Origin: CAYPLH01 sp964411505
Lineage (GTDB): Bacteria > Bacillota > Clostridia > CAYPLH01 > DUMO01
NCBI GenBank assembly: GCA_964411505.1
Contig: CAYPLH010000058.1
Span: forward strand, 1 to 23,834
DNA: 23,834 bases
Direction of reading: 5' to 3'
Shown: in pieces, positions 6,455 through 14,775 of the stretch
How the letters are laid out: each line of letters begins with the position of its first letter
Numbering within the stretch: the stretch's first letter is position 1
Made by a program: the position numbers and the translations under genes
Notes under the pieces: generated by a model
Databases searched by the model: none
What the model saw: the letters and a program-made list of their open reading frames with translations, nothing else
Told to the model about the DNA's origin: nothing

Positions 6455-6814
6455 TTATAAATGCCATAGCTTTTCAATAAAAACAAAGTATCCAACTATA
6501 AGTGAAACAATGGCAGAAACTAGGACTGCTCCAGCTGCAATATCCTTTATTTTCTTTACTTTGGGATGATAGACATCAACAAGTATATCCATTATCATCT
6601 CAACAGCTGTGTTAAACAGCTCGCAAATAATTACCAGCCCCACTGTAAGACAAACAATCGTAAGCTCAACCTTTGAAAGCCTGTAAAAAAAGCTAAGAAT
6701 TAAGACAATAAGTGCTGCACAAAAATGGAACTTCATATTTCGTTCTTTTTTTAATGCAAAAATAATGCCACTTAATGCATTATTAAAACTTTTCATCAGA
6801 TTCTTATTTTTCAT
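6455..6814 (-). CDS. dgkA: DgkA-family kinase (diacylglycerol/undecaprenol kinase)
   Basis: A small integral membrane kinase of 119 residues with three hydrophobic segments, near residues 31-44, 50-66 and 92-113. Family motifs are present: KKERNMKFH (22-30), ELFNTAVEMIMD (65-76) with the catalytic glutamate, and KKIKDIAAGAVL (87-98). Gram-positive members mainly phosphorylate undecaprenol and so feed the cell-wall lipid carrier pool; that specificity comes from the family, not this sequence. The ATG at 6814 overlaps the end of ybeY by 11 nt, so translational coupling is likely. No strong SD of its own is seen. Confidence 0.93.
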   Translation of the reverse strand: MKNKNLMKSFNNALSGIIFALKKERNMKFHFCAALIVLILSFFYRLSKVELTIVCLTVGLVIICELFNTAVEMIMDILVDVYHPKVKKIKDIAAGAVLVSAIVSLIVGYFVFIEKLWHL

Positions 6815-7310
6815 TATTTCTTACCAGATTCAAATTTTGCAACACTCGCTCTTGCTTTTCCAACATTTCCCTTTCATCCTCATCGTTTTCGTGATCAAAT
6901 CCTAAAAGGTGAAAAATACCATGTGTCATCAAAAACAAAACTTCTCTAAAGAATGTGTGTCCATACTCTCCTGCTTGTCTTTTTGCGGTCTCTATGGAAA
7001 TAACTATATCACCGAGAACCACTAGCCCCTGTTCCAGATCAAAATCAGATTCAACCGGAATATATTTCCCATGATCCATTTCCAACATGGGAAATGAAAG
7101 AACATCAGTGGGTTTGTCTATTTTTCGTTGTTCTTTGTTTATCTTTCTTATATGACTGTCTTCAACCAAAAGAACACTCGTTACACAAGGATACTCCAAA
7201 CCAATTTGCTGAATGCATAATTGAGCTGCTTCTTCCATTATCTCATAAAGCTCTATTGGTAGTGTTTCTCTTATTTGCAGGTTCTCTATTATCAATTTCA
7301 CTGTTTTCAA
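6804..7310 (-). CDS. ybeY: endoribonuclease/rRNA maturation factor YbeY
   Basis: YbeY is a zinc metalloprotein for 16S rRNA 3'-end maturation and ribosome quality control. The signature HGIFHLLGFDH (130-140) gives three histidine ligands and is followed by ENDEDE. KIDKPTDVLSFP (64-74 region) and LGDIVIS (99-105) are also family blocks. The start is uncertain. A TTG at 7310 has AGGA about five bases upstream, and a GTG at 7301 is the main alternative. Family alignment begins near VKLIIEN, so either implies an overlap of about 60-70 nt with pgpH. The 3' end overlaps dgkA. Length is 168 residues with the TTG start. Confidence 0.93.
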   Translation of the reverse strand: MKTVKLIIENLQIRETLPIELYEIMEEAAQLCIQQIGLEYPCVTSVLLVEDSHIRKINKEQRKIDKPTDVLSFPMLEMDHGKYIPVESDFDLEQGLVVLGDIVISIETAKRQAGEYGHTFFREVLFLMTHGIFHLLGFDHENDEDEREMLEKQERVLQNLNLVRNNEK

Positions 7311-9555
7311 TCTCTTCCTCTTCCTTTTTCATCTGGTCTATTGCAACTTGCACAGGGTCTTCAATGTACCGTTCAGATTTTGCATTCCTATCTTTCAATT
7401 CCGGATATATTTCTCTTCCATGAAAATAACCGCTAAATACTCTTAGAAATGCCCGAGCAATTTCATCAAGATCTTTAAGCGTCAGTTCACAATGATTAAA
7501 TTGACCTTCTTCCAGTCTCTCCTTAATAATTTTTCTTATAAGACCCTCGATTTTACCTTCTGTTTTATTGTCCTGCATTGATCGAACTGCAGCTTCTACA
7601 GAGTCAGCCAGCATAACTACAGCAGCCTCTCTAGTCCTAGGCTTTGGACCTTCATATCTAAAATTGTCTTCTTTAACCTTTTCAATTTTTTCATTATTCT
7701 TAGCTTTGTGGTAGAAAAACACCATAAGTGTAGTGCCATGATGCTGCTTTATTATATCTCTAATTGCTATGGGCAATTTATATTTTTTAGCAAGTTCATA
7801 ACCGTCTTTTGTGTGAGATAGTATCACAAGTGCACTCAAATTAGCTGTCATACGATCATGTGGGTTATCTGACATCTGATTTTCTCTAAAAAAATATGGG
7901 CGCCTGAGTTTCCCAATATCATGATAGTACGCACCTACTCTGGCAAGTAATGAATTGCCTCCAATTGCCTCAACTGCTACTTCAGCCAAGTTCCCTACCA
8001 TAAGACTATGATGATAAGTTCCCGGCGCTTCCATAAGCATTCTTTTCATTAAAGGCTGAGATGGGTTTGCAAGCTCCATCAGCTTCAATGGCGTTATGAT
8101 ATTAAATGTGCCTTCCCAAAAAGGTAATATACCAATTGTAACAATAATAGAAAAAATTCCATTTAAAAAAGCTATTATACTGTCTGTGGTTATTGACTTA
8201 AGATCACCGTGGCTTATAACCCCATAGCACATTATTACAAGAACATTCACAAGTGCTGTTATTAGCCCCGCTAGTGCAAGCTTGCTCCTTTGATCTGCCT
8301 TAGACACCAAAAATGCCGATATAGTCCCGCTTATAACACCCATATATATAAATCCCGTATCTCCTTTTACTAGTAGGGACAGTACTGTTACCATTACAAA
8401 ATTAACTATAACGGCAAGTTTTACATCTAGTAAGATAGAAATAGTCATAGTGGCTATAAACACAGGGATAGCTATTGGCGAAATCGTTTCATATACTCCC
8501 CGTCCAATACTAATGGTAATTAAAATAACAATACTAATAATTAAAATATCATTTCTGTTCTCAAGCATCGTTTTGTTAAAGCTATTCATATAAAGCGAAA
8601 GGACAATGGCAAGCAATGCTATACATACAAATATTCCAATAGCTGAAAGGTAATCAAAATGTCCCTTTTTTTGAATTAAGTCTAGTTCTTCCAGCATAAG
8701 GAACTTATCTTGGGTTACTATCTCGCCATTACTTAATACCTTTTCTCCTTTAAGAACCCTTTCAGTCTTTGCTGCTTCGGTATATGCATCCTTATACGCT
8801 TGTTCGGCTTTAATTTCTGTTTCTGCTAGGTCAACCACCCTATTTGGCCTAATTATTGTTTGTATTAGCAAACTTCCAATATTTCTCAAGTCCTGACTCA
8901 GCTCTTCTTTCTGATACTCGCCTTGCATCTCCATAATGATGTTTGCTAGATTCTCCTGGGTTATTTCCCCCATCATTCTTTCCCATACCATATCCATTGT
9001 TATTTTTTTCAGGTTTTCCAAGTCCTCGTCAGTTGCTGAAGTAATAATAAAGCTTACTTGCTGGTCTGAAAGAGGAAGATTCATTTCTTTTATTGCATTA
9101 TTTAAATCAGCCACTGCTTTTTGCTGCGCATTTTTTAGTTTTTCTTCATACTCAGCGTCTGTTTTTTGTACTCCTTCAAGGCTTTTTTGAACACTTTTTC
9201 TGCTCTTCTCAATATGACTGAGAAAATTATCTATACCACTGGAAACCTCATACAATGCTGTATCATCCTGACGTATAACAGGCTCGATAGTTTTCCTTGC
9301 CTGATTGGCTTTATCCTCAACCTTCAATATATTCACAACATCCTGTGTCGCATAAATATCGTCTGGAGACTTGTCCCCTATATTAAGGACATATTTTTTG
9401 TTTACAACTCCGCTTTGTATCAAGACAAAAACAAGTAACAAGGTCACAACCCCAATAAGTGAGCTCTGAAGTTTTCGATTTTTAAACAATTTTAAAAAGC
9501 TTCTTTTTGACTCATTCTCATTTTGTTTCTTTGCTCCTTTTTTTATCTGCTTCAT
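7243..9555 (-). CDS. pgpH: 7TM-HD domain c-di-AMP phosphodiesterase PgpH
   Basis: PgpH proteins hydrolyse c-di-AMP to pApA at the membrane, controlling osmotic and wall homeostasis. The sequence shows a positively charged N-terminus, one membrane helix (about residues 31-50) and an extracellular helical 7TMR-HDED domain (about 55-300). A bundle of further helices (about 303-478) is followed by a cytoplasmic HD hydrolase. In the 770-residue form the metal-binding residues are His516, His545-Asp546 in YYHDIGK, His581, His605-His606 and Asp651 in MLADSVEAA. ATG 9555 has GGGGGG at 9563-9568; an ATG 5 codons earlier lies before that SD and is less likely. The 3' end overlaps ybeY. phoH ends 23 nt upstream. 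Confidence 0.95.
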   Translation of the reverse strand: MKQIKKGAKKQNENESKRSFLKLFKNRKLQSSLIGVVTLLLVFVLIQSGVVNKKYVLNIGDKSPDDIYATQDVVNILKVEDKANQARKTIEPVIRQDDTALYEVSSGIDNFLSHIEKSRKSVQKSLEGVQKTDAEYEEKLKNAQQKAVADLNNAIKEMNLPLSDQQVSFIITSATDEDLENLKKITMDMVWERMMGEITQENLANIIMEMQGEYQKEELSQDLRNIGSLLIQTIIRPNRVVDLAETEIKAEQAYKDAYTEAAKTERVLKGEKVLSNGEIVTQDKFLMLEELDLIQKKGHFDYLSAIGIFVCIALLAIVLSLYMNSFNKTMLENRNDILIISIVILITISIGRGVYETISPIAIPVFIATMTISILLDVKLAVIVNFVMVTVLSLLVKGDTGFIYMGVISGTISAFLVSKADQRSKLALAGLITALVNVLVIMCYGVISHGDLKSITTDSIIAFLNGIFSIIVTIGILPFWEGTFNIITPLKLMELANPSQPLMKRMLMEAPGTYHHSLMVGNLAEVAVEAIGGNSLLARVGAYYHDIGKLRRPYFFRENQMSDNPHDRMTANLSALVILSHTKDGYELAKKYKLPIAIRDIIKQHHGTTLMVFFYHKAKNNEKIEKVKEDNFRYEGPKPRTREAAVVMLADSVEAAVRSMQDNKTEGKIEGLIRKIIKERLEEGQFNHCELTLKDLDEIARAFLRVFSGYFHGREIYPELKDRNAKSERYIEDPVQVAIDQMKKEEEEIENSEIDNREPANKRNTTNRAL

Positions 9556-9578
9556 TTTTAGTCCCCCCATTCGATTAC

Positions 9579-10550
9579 CTAGTTTGACCTCCCACGGTCA
9601 TACTTATCATATGCCCTTACTATCTTCTGAACAAGTTCATGCCTTACAACATCTCTATCTGTCAAGTAAACAAATTCTATTCCCTTAATATCTTTAAGGA
9701 TCTCGACTACTTCACGAAGCCCAGATCTCTTATTTTCAGGTAAATCTATTTGCGTGATATCTCCTGTCACAACTGTTTTAGAGCCAAACCCCATACGGGT
9801 CAAAAACATTTTCATCTGTTCGGGTGTTGTATTCTGGGCTTCATCCAATATTATAAATGAATCATCCAGTGTTCTTCCACGCATATAAGCAAGTGGTGCA
9901 ACCTCTATTGCACCTTTTTCAACATGTTTATGATAAGTCTCAGCTCCCATAATCTCATAAAGCGAATCATACAATGGCCTAAGGTAGGGGTCCACCTTAT
10001 TTTGAAGATCCCCAGGTAAAAATCCAAGCTTCTCCCCCGCTTCCACAGCTGGCCTTGTAAGTATAATCCTGCTTACTTCCCTGTTTCTAAAAGCAGTAAC
10101 TGCCATAGCAACTGCTAAAAAAGTTTTACCAGTTCCTGCTGGTCCAATACCAAAAACTACATCATTATTTTTTATCGCCTCTACATATAGCTTTTGTCCA
10201 TGCGTCTTAGATTTTATTTTTTTACCGCGTGTTGTAAAACATATATTGTCTGTCGAAAAGTCACCCACCTTGTCCAACTGACCATCGGAAGCAAGATTTA
10301 TAAAGTAAAAAACATTTTGTTTGGTAATTAAGTCTCCATTCCAAGCCATATCTATTAATTTTGCGATAACTGCTCCTGCATTATCTACATTTTCAGAGGT
10401 TCCAGTAATTTTAATATCTTCTCCACGTAATACAACATTTACATTAAAAGCATCTTCTATAATATGAATGTTTTCATCGTAGTTTCCAAATAAATTTATT
10501 GCATGTTCCATTCTGTCAAAGTTTATTGTCTTTTGTGCAGTGCTTTCCAA
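9579..10550 (-). CDS. phoH: PhoH-like ATPase
   Basis: A cytosolic PhoH-family P-loop ATPase related to the N-terminal part of superfamily 1 helicases. It is conserved beside ybeY and era, and its exact role is unclear, probably in RNA metabolism. Walker A is GPAGTGKT (136-143) and Walker B is FIILDEAQN (232-240); SKTVVTGD and GLREV follow as in the family. An N-terminal KH-like/R3H-like region (about 1-75) precedes it. The start is a TTG at 10550 behind GGGAGG, immediately after the yqfD TGA, so the two are translationally coupled. The family-typical N-terminus INFDRMEHAINLFGN supports this start. 323 residues. Confidence 0.95.
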   Translation of the reverse strand: MESTAQKTINFDRMEHAINLFGNYDENIHIIEDAFNVNVVLRGEDIKITGTSENVDNAGAVIAKLIDMAWNGDLITKQNVFYFINLASDGQLDKVGDFSTDNICFTTRGKKIKSKTHGQKLYVEAIKNNDVVFGIGPAGTGKTFLAVAMAVTAFRNREVSRIILTRPAVEAGEKLGFLPGDLQNKVDPYLRPLYDSLYEIMGAETYHKHVEKGAIEVAPLAYMRGRTLDDSFIILDEAQNTTPEQMKMFLTRMGFGSKTVVTGDITQIDLPENKRSGLREVVEILKDIKGIEFVYLTDRDVVRHELVQKIVRAYDKYDRGRSN

Positions 10551-11747
10551 TCACATTCCTCCCAGTTCACGTTGAATTCCTATGTTTTCCTCACATTCTA
10601 CCACTACATTTGCATATTGCTTTCCATCTTCTGTTTCCCTCCAGAACACATCACTGCGTGTGATTTTTGTTCCTGCAGGTATCCTTCTTAGAATTGCATC
10701 ATATGCTTCATTTGCAGCAAGCTGCATTGCCTGCTCAAGATCAAGCTCATTTTTCACCAACCTGACTTCGTAATACCTTTCAGTAATAAAACCAAAAGGA
10801 AGAACAGCGTCTTCTCCTAAGCTGATTTTTTTTATATTATCTATTTTATCATAGTTTTCGAAAGTTGTTTTATCTAAAAACAAACTAATTTTCGTATTAA
10901 ACATAAGTAGATAACGCTTATTTTTAATATTTCCAGTCCTTATTCTTTCCACTGATACTCTTTCTATATCACAATTTTCTTCATACCATGTTCTGGCAAT
11001 TACCTCACCCATGGCATGAACAAACCGAGTTTGTATTCCCTCTATTTTGCTGTCCACCTTGCCGGCTATAAGCAGCTGATCTTTTGATACAGTATCTCCT
11101 TCCTTCACAAGTGGTTTACCTTCTTTTGTAATAACCAAAAGCACAATTCCGTCGCGTAAAGCTACAATATCGCATGGCATATCTCTGTCAATCATTTGAG
11201 GTGCGGGTTTTCTTTCAACTACTTCAACCTTAACTTTGGTTCCCCTCACCAACACACCAATCCAGGCAATGTCTGATGTGTTCATCATTATATTTTCAAC
11301 AATTTTGTCCGTGTCAATAGTATATTTTAGAACACCTGGCTTTACTCCAAGTGAAGAAAGACTTTCTCTTATTACGTCAGTTTTAATTCTTTCATTTCCT
11401 TCGATTTCGACAGCCCAGATAAAAGAAGTCAAGGTATATATTATTATGATAAAAAAAATAGCTCCAACTGCAAAGGCTTTACGTTTCCTATACCTGTTTA
11501 AAATAAATGGAAGACCTCTTTTGTTGAGTATCTTAACACGACATTTTGTTTTTCTACAAACCGGTCTCATCATACGAAACCCATTTATGCTTACTTTAAG
11601 CGTCATGGTTCTGTTTTTTAAACGTTTTATGTCCCACAGTAATATTTGCCTGTGCACACAAATATTTATAAATTTCTCCAAGAAATATCCTTCAACAACT
11701 ATAGTAACATAACCTTTTAAAAAGTTCCATACCCTTATCACCAGCAT
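10551..11747 (-). CDS. yqfD: sporulation protein YqfD
   Basis: YqfD is a membrane protein of the YqfD/SpoIV family, expressed in the mother cell in Bacillus and needed for efficient sporulation. The 398-residue form starts at ATG 11747 with GGGGGAT upstream; a TTG five codons earlier is the alternative. A Cys/Lys/Arg-rich cytoplasmic N-terminus includes CRKTKCRVKILNKRGLP. It is followed by one long transmembrane helix (about 92-114) and an extracytoplasmic part with a POTRA/FtsQ-like beginning (AVEIEGNERIKTDVIRESL). The gene is coupled to phoH. Unusually, 133 bp with a strong terminator-like hairpin separate it from yqfC. Confidence 0.94.
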   Translation of the reverse strand: MLVIRVWNFLKGYVTIVVEGYFLEKFINICVHRQILLWDIKRLKNRTMTLKVSINGFRMMRPVCRKTKCRVKILNKRGLPFILNRYRKRKAFAVGAIFFIIIIYTLTSFIWAVEIEGNERIKTDVIRESLSSLGVKPGVLKYTIDTDKIVENIMMNTSDIAWIGVLVRGTKVKVEVVERKPAPQMIDRDMPCDIVALRDGIVLLVITKEGKPLVKEGDTVSKDQLLIAGKVDSKIEGIQTRFVHAMGEVIARTWYEENCDIERVSVERIRTGNIKNKRYLLMFNTKISLFLDKTTFENYDKIDNIKKISLGEDAVLPFGFITERYYEVRLVKNELDLEQAMQLAANEAYDAILRRIPAGTKITRSDVFWRETEDGKQYANVVVECEENIGIQRELGGM

Positions 11748-11795
11748 TTTGCAATCCCCCAATTTTTGACTACATTACTACTTTCTAAATTTGCT

Positions 11796-11834
11796 CTTGA
11801 AATAAAAAGTGGCTATGCCACTTTTTATTTCAAG
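11796..11834. terminator. 18-bp perfect hairpin between yqfC and yqfD
   Basis: Positions 11796-11813 and 11817-11834 are perfect reverse complements with a 3-nt loop. The arm carries AAATAAAAAGTGGC, so either strand ends in a T-rich stretch (TTTTTATTT) but without a separate U-tract. It can act as a terminator or attenuator for transcripts from yqfC, or as an RNA processing and stability element. Its position inside a normally continuous sporulation operon is unusual. Confidence 0.7.
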
Positions 11835-11880
11835 GCGCATAAATGCAGCTCATTTTAAGTAATTATCGCTGTAGTACCAT

Positions 11881-12198
11881 TTATCTTAAAAATTCCAGCG
11901 AATATATCTGCCCATCAATTAAAATATTCTCAGATGTAATTTCCCGGACAGTTAGATTATGTCCGCTAATCTTAATTATTCCCTTACTCGTATTTACTCT
12001 TATTAGGTCATTATCATATTCAACTATGCCTTTATAGTTCTCAATGATAAGATTCCCACCATCTATCATGGAAAGCTTTGAAACATTCAACAAAACTTCC
12101 TTAGGCAATTCTAAAACTTCCGAGATCCTTGATCTCATATTTGATTTGCCATTTTGGCTATCTGGTTTACTTTTACGAATCTTTCTTTTTCCAGCCAT
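11881..12198 (-). CDS. yqfC: sporulation protein YqfC
   Basis: A 105-residue protein of the YabP/YqfC family, paired with YqfD in spore formers. The core LPKEVLLNVSKLSMIDGGN is followed by short beta-rich repeats (LIIENYKGIVEYD, IIKISGHNLTV, ILIDGQIYSLEFLR) and preceded by a basic N-terminus with GKRKIRKSK. ATG 12198 has GAGGAG about 7 bases upstream, inside the last two codons of the deacetylase gene. The two genes are therefore likely co-translated. YqfC is generally taken to be a mother-cell protein acting with YqfD; its biochemical role is unknown. Confidence 0.92.
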   Translation of the reverse strand: MAGKRKIRKSKPDSQNGKSNMRSRISEVLELPKEVLLNVSKLSMIDGGNLIIENYKGIVEYDNDLIRVNTSKGIIKISGHNLTVREITSENILIDGQIYSLEFLR

Positions 12199-12203
12199 AT
12201 TTA

Positions 12204-13136
12204 TTACTCCTCTGCAAGCATAGGATTCAGGTCATCTAGTGTACCAAAGGAATATCCACTTTTTTTAGCTGACTTTATAATATTGTCTAGTGCCTCCGCG
12301 TTATCCTTCGAAACCGCATGAAGCAGTAAAACAGCTCCATTATGAATGTTATTCATCACTTTATTGTAAGCATAATCAGCGCCTCTTGTCTTATCACGGT
12401 ACCAATCATCGTAGGCAAAACTCCAGAAAACATTGCAATAACCTAACTTGCTAGTTATTTCAAGAGTTCTTTCACTGTACTCACCTTTGGGAGGTCTTAA
12501 GAAATTCATATCTTCTCCAAACTTTTCTTTAAACGCTCTAGATAGACCAAGAACTTCTTCTTCCAGTCTTTTGTCATCACAAGAAGGAAGGCTTGGGTGA
12601 TGTATGGTATGATTTCCCACTATATGTCCTTCCTCAACCATTCTTCTGACTAGATCTTGATGTGCATTGAGGTAAGGTCCTGTAATAAAAAATGCCGCTT
12701 TTACATTATTATCTTTTAGGACATTAAGGATTTTTGGTGTATATCCATTTTCATAGCCTTCGTCAAATGTAAGATAAATGGTTTTTCGGGAAGTGTCTCC
12801 AATATATACGCCATAGTATTTTTTAAGCATGGCGGGTGCTCCTGGATCGGCATCTGGTGTTTCATTATTGGGTTTTCTTCTTATACCCCAGCATAAGAGC
12901 TTGTTGCTTTGATTGCTTGTAGTAACAACTATGTAGTTACTAGGAATATTAGTATATATACCACCAATGGAACCTTCACTAAGCTGACCGCTAACTTCAA
13001 TAGCCAGATCTAGGTCATCAAACGTGGACGAATATACTCCTCCAAGATCGCTCAATTCCATATGTTTATCGTGACTACATCCTGATACCGCAAATATAAG
13101 GACAAGTATAAATAGTACAGGAATAAAACTTTTCAA
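12204..13136 (-). CDS. pdaA: PdaA-like polysaccharide deacetylase lipoprotein
   Basis: A NodB-fold carbohydrate esterase. The motifs match the spore-cortex muramic delta-lactam enzyme PdaA: TFDEGYENG (123-131), HTIHHPS (His176, His180), RPPKGEYS (214-221) and LLLHAVSKDNAEAL (270-283). PdaA removes the acetyl group from muramic acid residues during cortex formation. The N-terminus is a lipoprotein signal: a hydrophobic stretch then VSGC, with Cys20 as lipidation site. The protein should thus be anchored outside the membrane. About 90 residues of unknown role lie between anchor and catalytic domain. The start is TTG at 13136 behind AGGGGTG at seven bases. Its stop overlaps the yqfC SD. 310 residues. 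A related vegetative deacetylase cannot be excluded. Confidence 0.88.
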   Translation of the reverse strand: MKSFIPVLFILVLIFAVSGCSHDKHMELSDLGGVYSSTFDDLDLAIEVSGQLSEGSIGGIYTNIPSNYIVVTTSNQSNKLLCWGIRRKPNNETPDADPGAPAMLKKYYGVYIGDTSRKTIYLTFDEGYENGYTPKILNVLKDNNVKAAFFITGPYLNAHQDLVRRMVEEGHIVGNHTIHHPSLPSCDDKRLEEEVLGLSRAFKEKFGEDMNFLRPPKGEYSERTLEITSKLGYCNVFWSFAYDDWYRDKTRGADYAYNKVMNNIHNGAVLLLHAVSKDNAEALDNIIKSAKKSGYSFGTLDDLNPMLAEE

Positions 13137-13252
13137 TACAAAACACCCCTAACATATTTTTTTTTGAAATTTGGTTATCTGATGTTTTGGAATACTCCAT
13201 ATACTATTTATATATTGTTAGAATTCAAAAAATAACACAAAAGATAAATCTA

Positions 13253-13948
13253 TTACTTATTAACAGGCTCCAGCAAATCTGTTTTTAGAAGAGCACTGTC
13301 AATCTTGGGTATAACGATTTCATCTGACTTTTCAACTTTTACTTTAAGTTGGTATAGCTCGAGATCCTCTATAATGCCTCCAAGTATGTTTAGTGCTTTG
13401 TCAACCTTTTCAGGATCTGCAATAGCTTTTATCACATAAGGTGCTGTCGTTTGTTCATTATTTATCATAATGTAGTTTCCCGCTTCCCTTATTTCACTCA
13501 TGGATACAATTCTCTCACCATTAACAGATAATGCTTGGGCATCTGATGCTCTTAGTTCATTTAATACTTTAAGAATGTCCATATCTTGAACTACCCCTGC
13601 ATATCCATTGTTTTCAATGGTTATTATAACACCTTTGCCTTTAACGTCCTCAAGACCTGCAAAGATTCTGGTCTCTTTAAGTCTTTCTTCCATAAGCTGT
13701 GTCTCTTCGTTAATATTTCCCCTAATCTGCTGATATTGACCTATGTCCTTTTCAAGTTTTTCGTTTCTTTGCCTAAGTTCCTCGTTGGCCTTTTTTTCAA
13801 ACAGCAGTTCATCTTTAATATCCTCAATCCTCTTATTTTCAAAGCTTGCTGTTTGTGTATTATAGCTAATACTTTTATACTGCCATGCGAGCATAACACC
13901 TAAAATTGTGCAAACAAGCATTAATACTACATTTCGCCAAAACTTCAT
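13253..13948 (-). CDS. DUF881 membrane protein (second of a pair)
   Basis: 231 residues: a short N-terminal membrane helix (about 6-22), a coiled-coil stretch (about 38-90) rich in Glu/Lys, and a C-terminal DUF881 domain. The domain shows DVKGKGVIITIEN, ILKVLNELRASDAQALSVNGERIV and APYVIKAIADPEKVDKAL. DUF881 (YlxW/YlxX) proteins are predicted membrane-anchored proteins frequently linked to cell-division or wall genes; no function is established. The ATG overlaps the preceding DUF881 stop as ATGA, with GGAGGTGGTG as SD, so the pair is coupled. It arose by duplication or is an old paralogue pair. Confidence 0.9.
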   Translation of the reverse strand: MKFWRNVVLMLVCTILGVMLAWQYKSISYNTQTASFENKRIEDIKDELLFEKKANEELRQRNEKLEKDIGQYQQIRGNINEETQLMEERLKETRIFAGLEDVKGKGVIITIENNGYAGVVQDMDILKVLNELRASDAQALSVNGERIVSMSEIREAGNYIMINNEQTTAPYVIKAIADPEKVDKALNILGGIIEDLELYQLKVKVEKSDEIVIPKIDSALLKTDLLEPVNK

Positions 13949-14661
13949 TTTTTCACCACCTCCAGTGCGCTAATCAAATTGTCGACACTATATTTATATT
14001 TTTCAATAGTTATTTCCTTATATCTCTCAACATTGACCCTTATGCCTTCTTTAGCCAGACTCGAAAGTATTTGGCTGTTATTTAGTGCCAGTTCCAGTCT
14101 GTCAATATTACCTATAGCCTTTATCTCATAAGGCACCGCATGACGTACATCATTAATCCTAACAAGAGTGCCTGCACAAACCTGCTCACTTGTAGATATA
14201 ATTCTTTCTCCATTTATAGAAATTGCCTGTGCTCCAGCTTTTTTCAGCTCATTTAACACTCTTACAATATCCCCATCATGAATAATTTCGTTGTTCGGAT
14301 TCGCGCTTGTTCGTACAGGAGCGTCATTTAATCTCACCACTACTCCCGCGCCTTTTACATCCGTCAAACCTGATACAAACCTCAACCGTGAAAGCTCATT
14401 TACAATTGATTCATCTTTTCGTTCGTTAAGGAGTTCACTTTCTAATTGCTCTCTTAATTTTATATTTTCAGCTTCCTGTTTTTTCAGTTCCTCTCCTTTT
14501 TTTATTTCCTCTACAAGACTGAGCTTTAACTGTTCATAATCAAATGCACTTGAGCTTTTCTGCGTATTTGCTACAATTCTACTTCTAAACTGGAGTGAAA
14601 TCACTACTCCTAAAATGAGGAACATCCAAAAAAGCATGCGACTGATATTATTTTTTCTCAT
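13945..14661 (-). CDS. DUF881 membrane protein (first of a pair)
   Basis: 238 residues with the same plan as its downstream neighbour: one N-terminal transmembrane helix (about 8-24), a coiled coil (about 40-90) and a DUF881 domain. The domain contains DVKGAGVVVRLND, IVRVLNELKKAGAQAISINGERII and VPYEIKAIGNIDRLELAL. The two proteins are clearly homologous but diverged. The ATG at 14661 has only a distant GAGGG about 12 bases upstream, a weak SD, so the start is less certain than most. A sigma-A-like promoter lies at 14717-14745. Confidence 0.9.
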   Translation of the reverse strand: MRKNNISRMLFWMFLILGVVISLQFRSRIVANTQKSSSAFDYEQLKLSLVEEIKKGEELKKQEAENIKLREQLESELLNERKDESIVNELSRLRFVSGLTDVKGAGVVVRLNDAPVRTSANPNNEIIHDGDIVRVLNELKKAGAQAISINGERIISTSEQVCAGTLVRINDVRHAVPYEIKAIGNIDRLELALNNSQILSSLAKEGIRVNVERYKEITIEKYKYSVDNLISALEVVKK

Positions 14662-14716
14662 ATAGTATCTTTACCCTCATAACTCTCGTTTGATTTAATT
14701 AAGGTTTACTAATACA

Positions 14717-14745
14717 ATTTTACTTATTATGTGCACTTATTTCAA
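14717..14745 (-). promoter_or_regulatory. likely promoter of the DUF881 pair
   Basis: On the minus strand TTGAAA (14740-14745) is followed after exactly 17 bp by TAAAAT (14717-14722), about 55 nt before the first DUF881 start. The -35 region lies in a small inverted repeat (GCACTT 14733-14738 and AAGTGC 14744-14749), which could be an operator or coincidence. Confidence 0.6.
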
Positions 14746-14775
14746 GTGCTGAGCTTTATTTTTTAAAATCCGCTT

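Noticed and set aside
11236..11712. 158-codon plus-strand ORF opposite yqfD
   Set aside because: It is a shadow of a well-supported gene, with no SD or recognisable domain.
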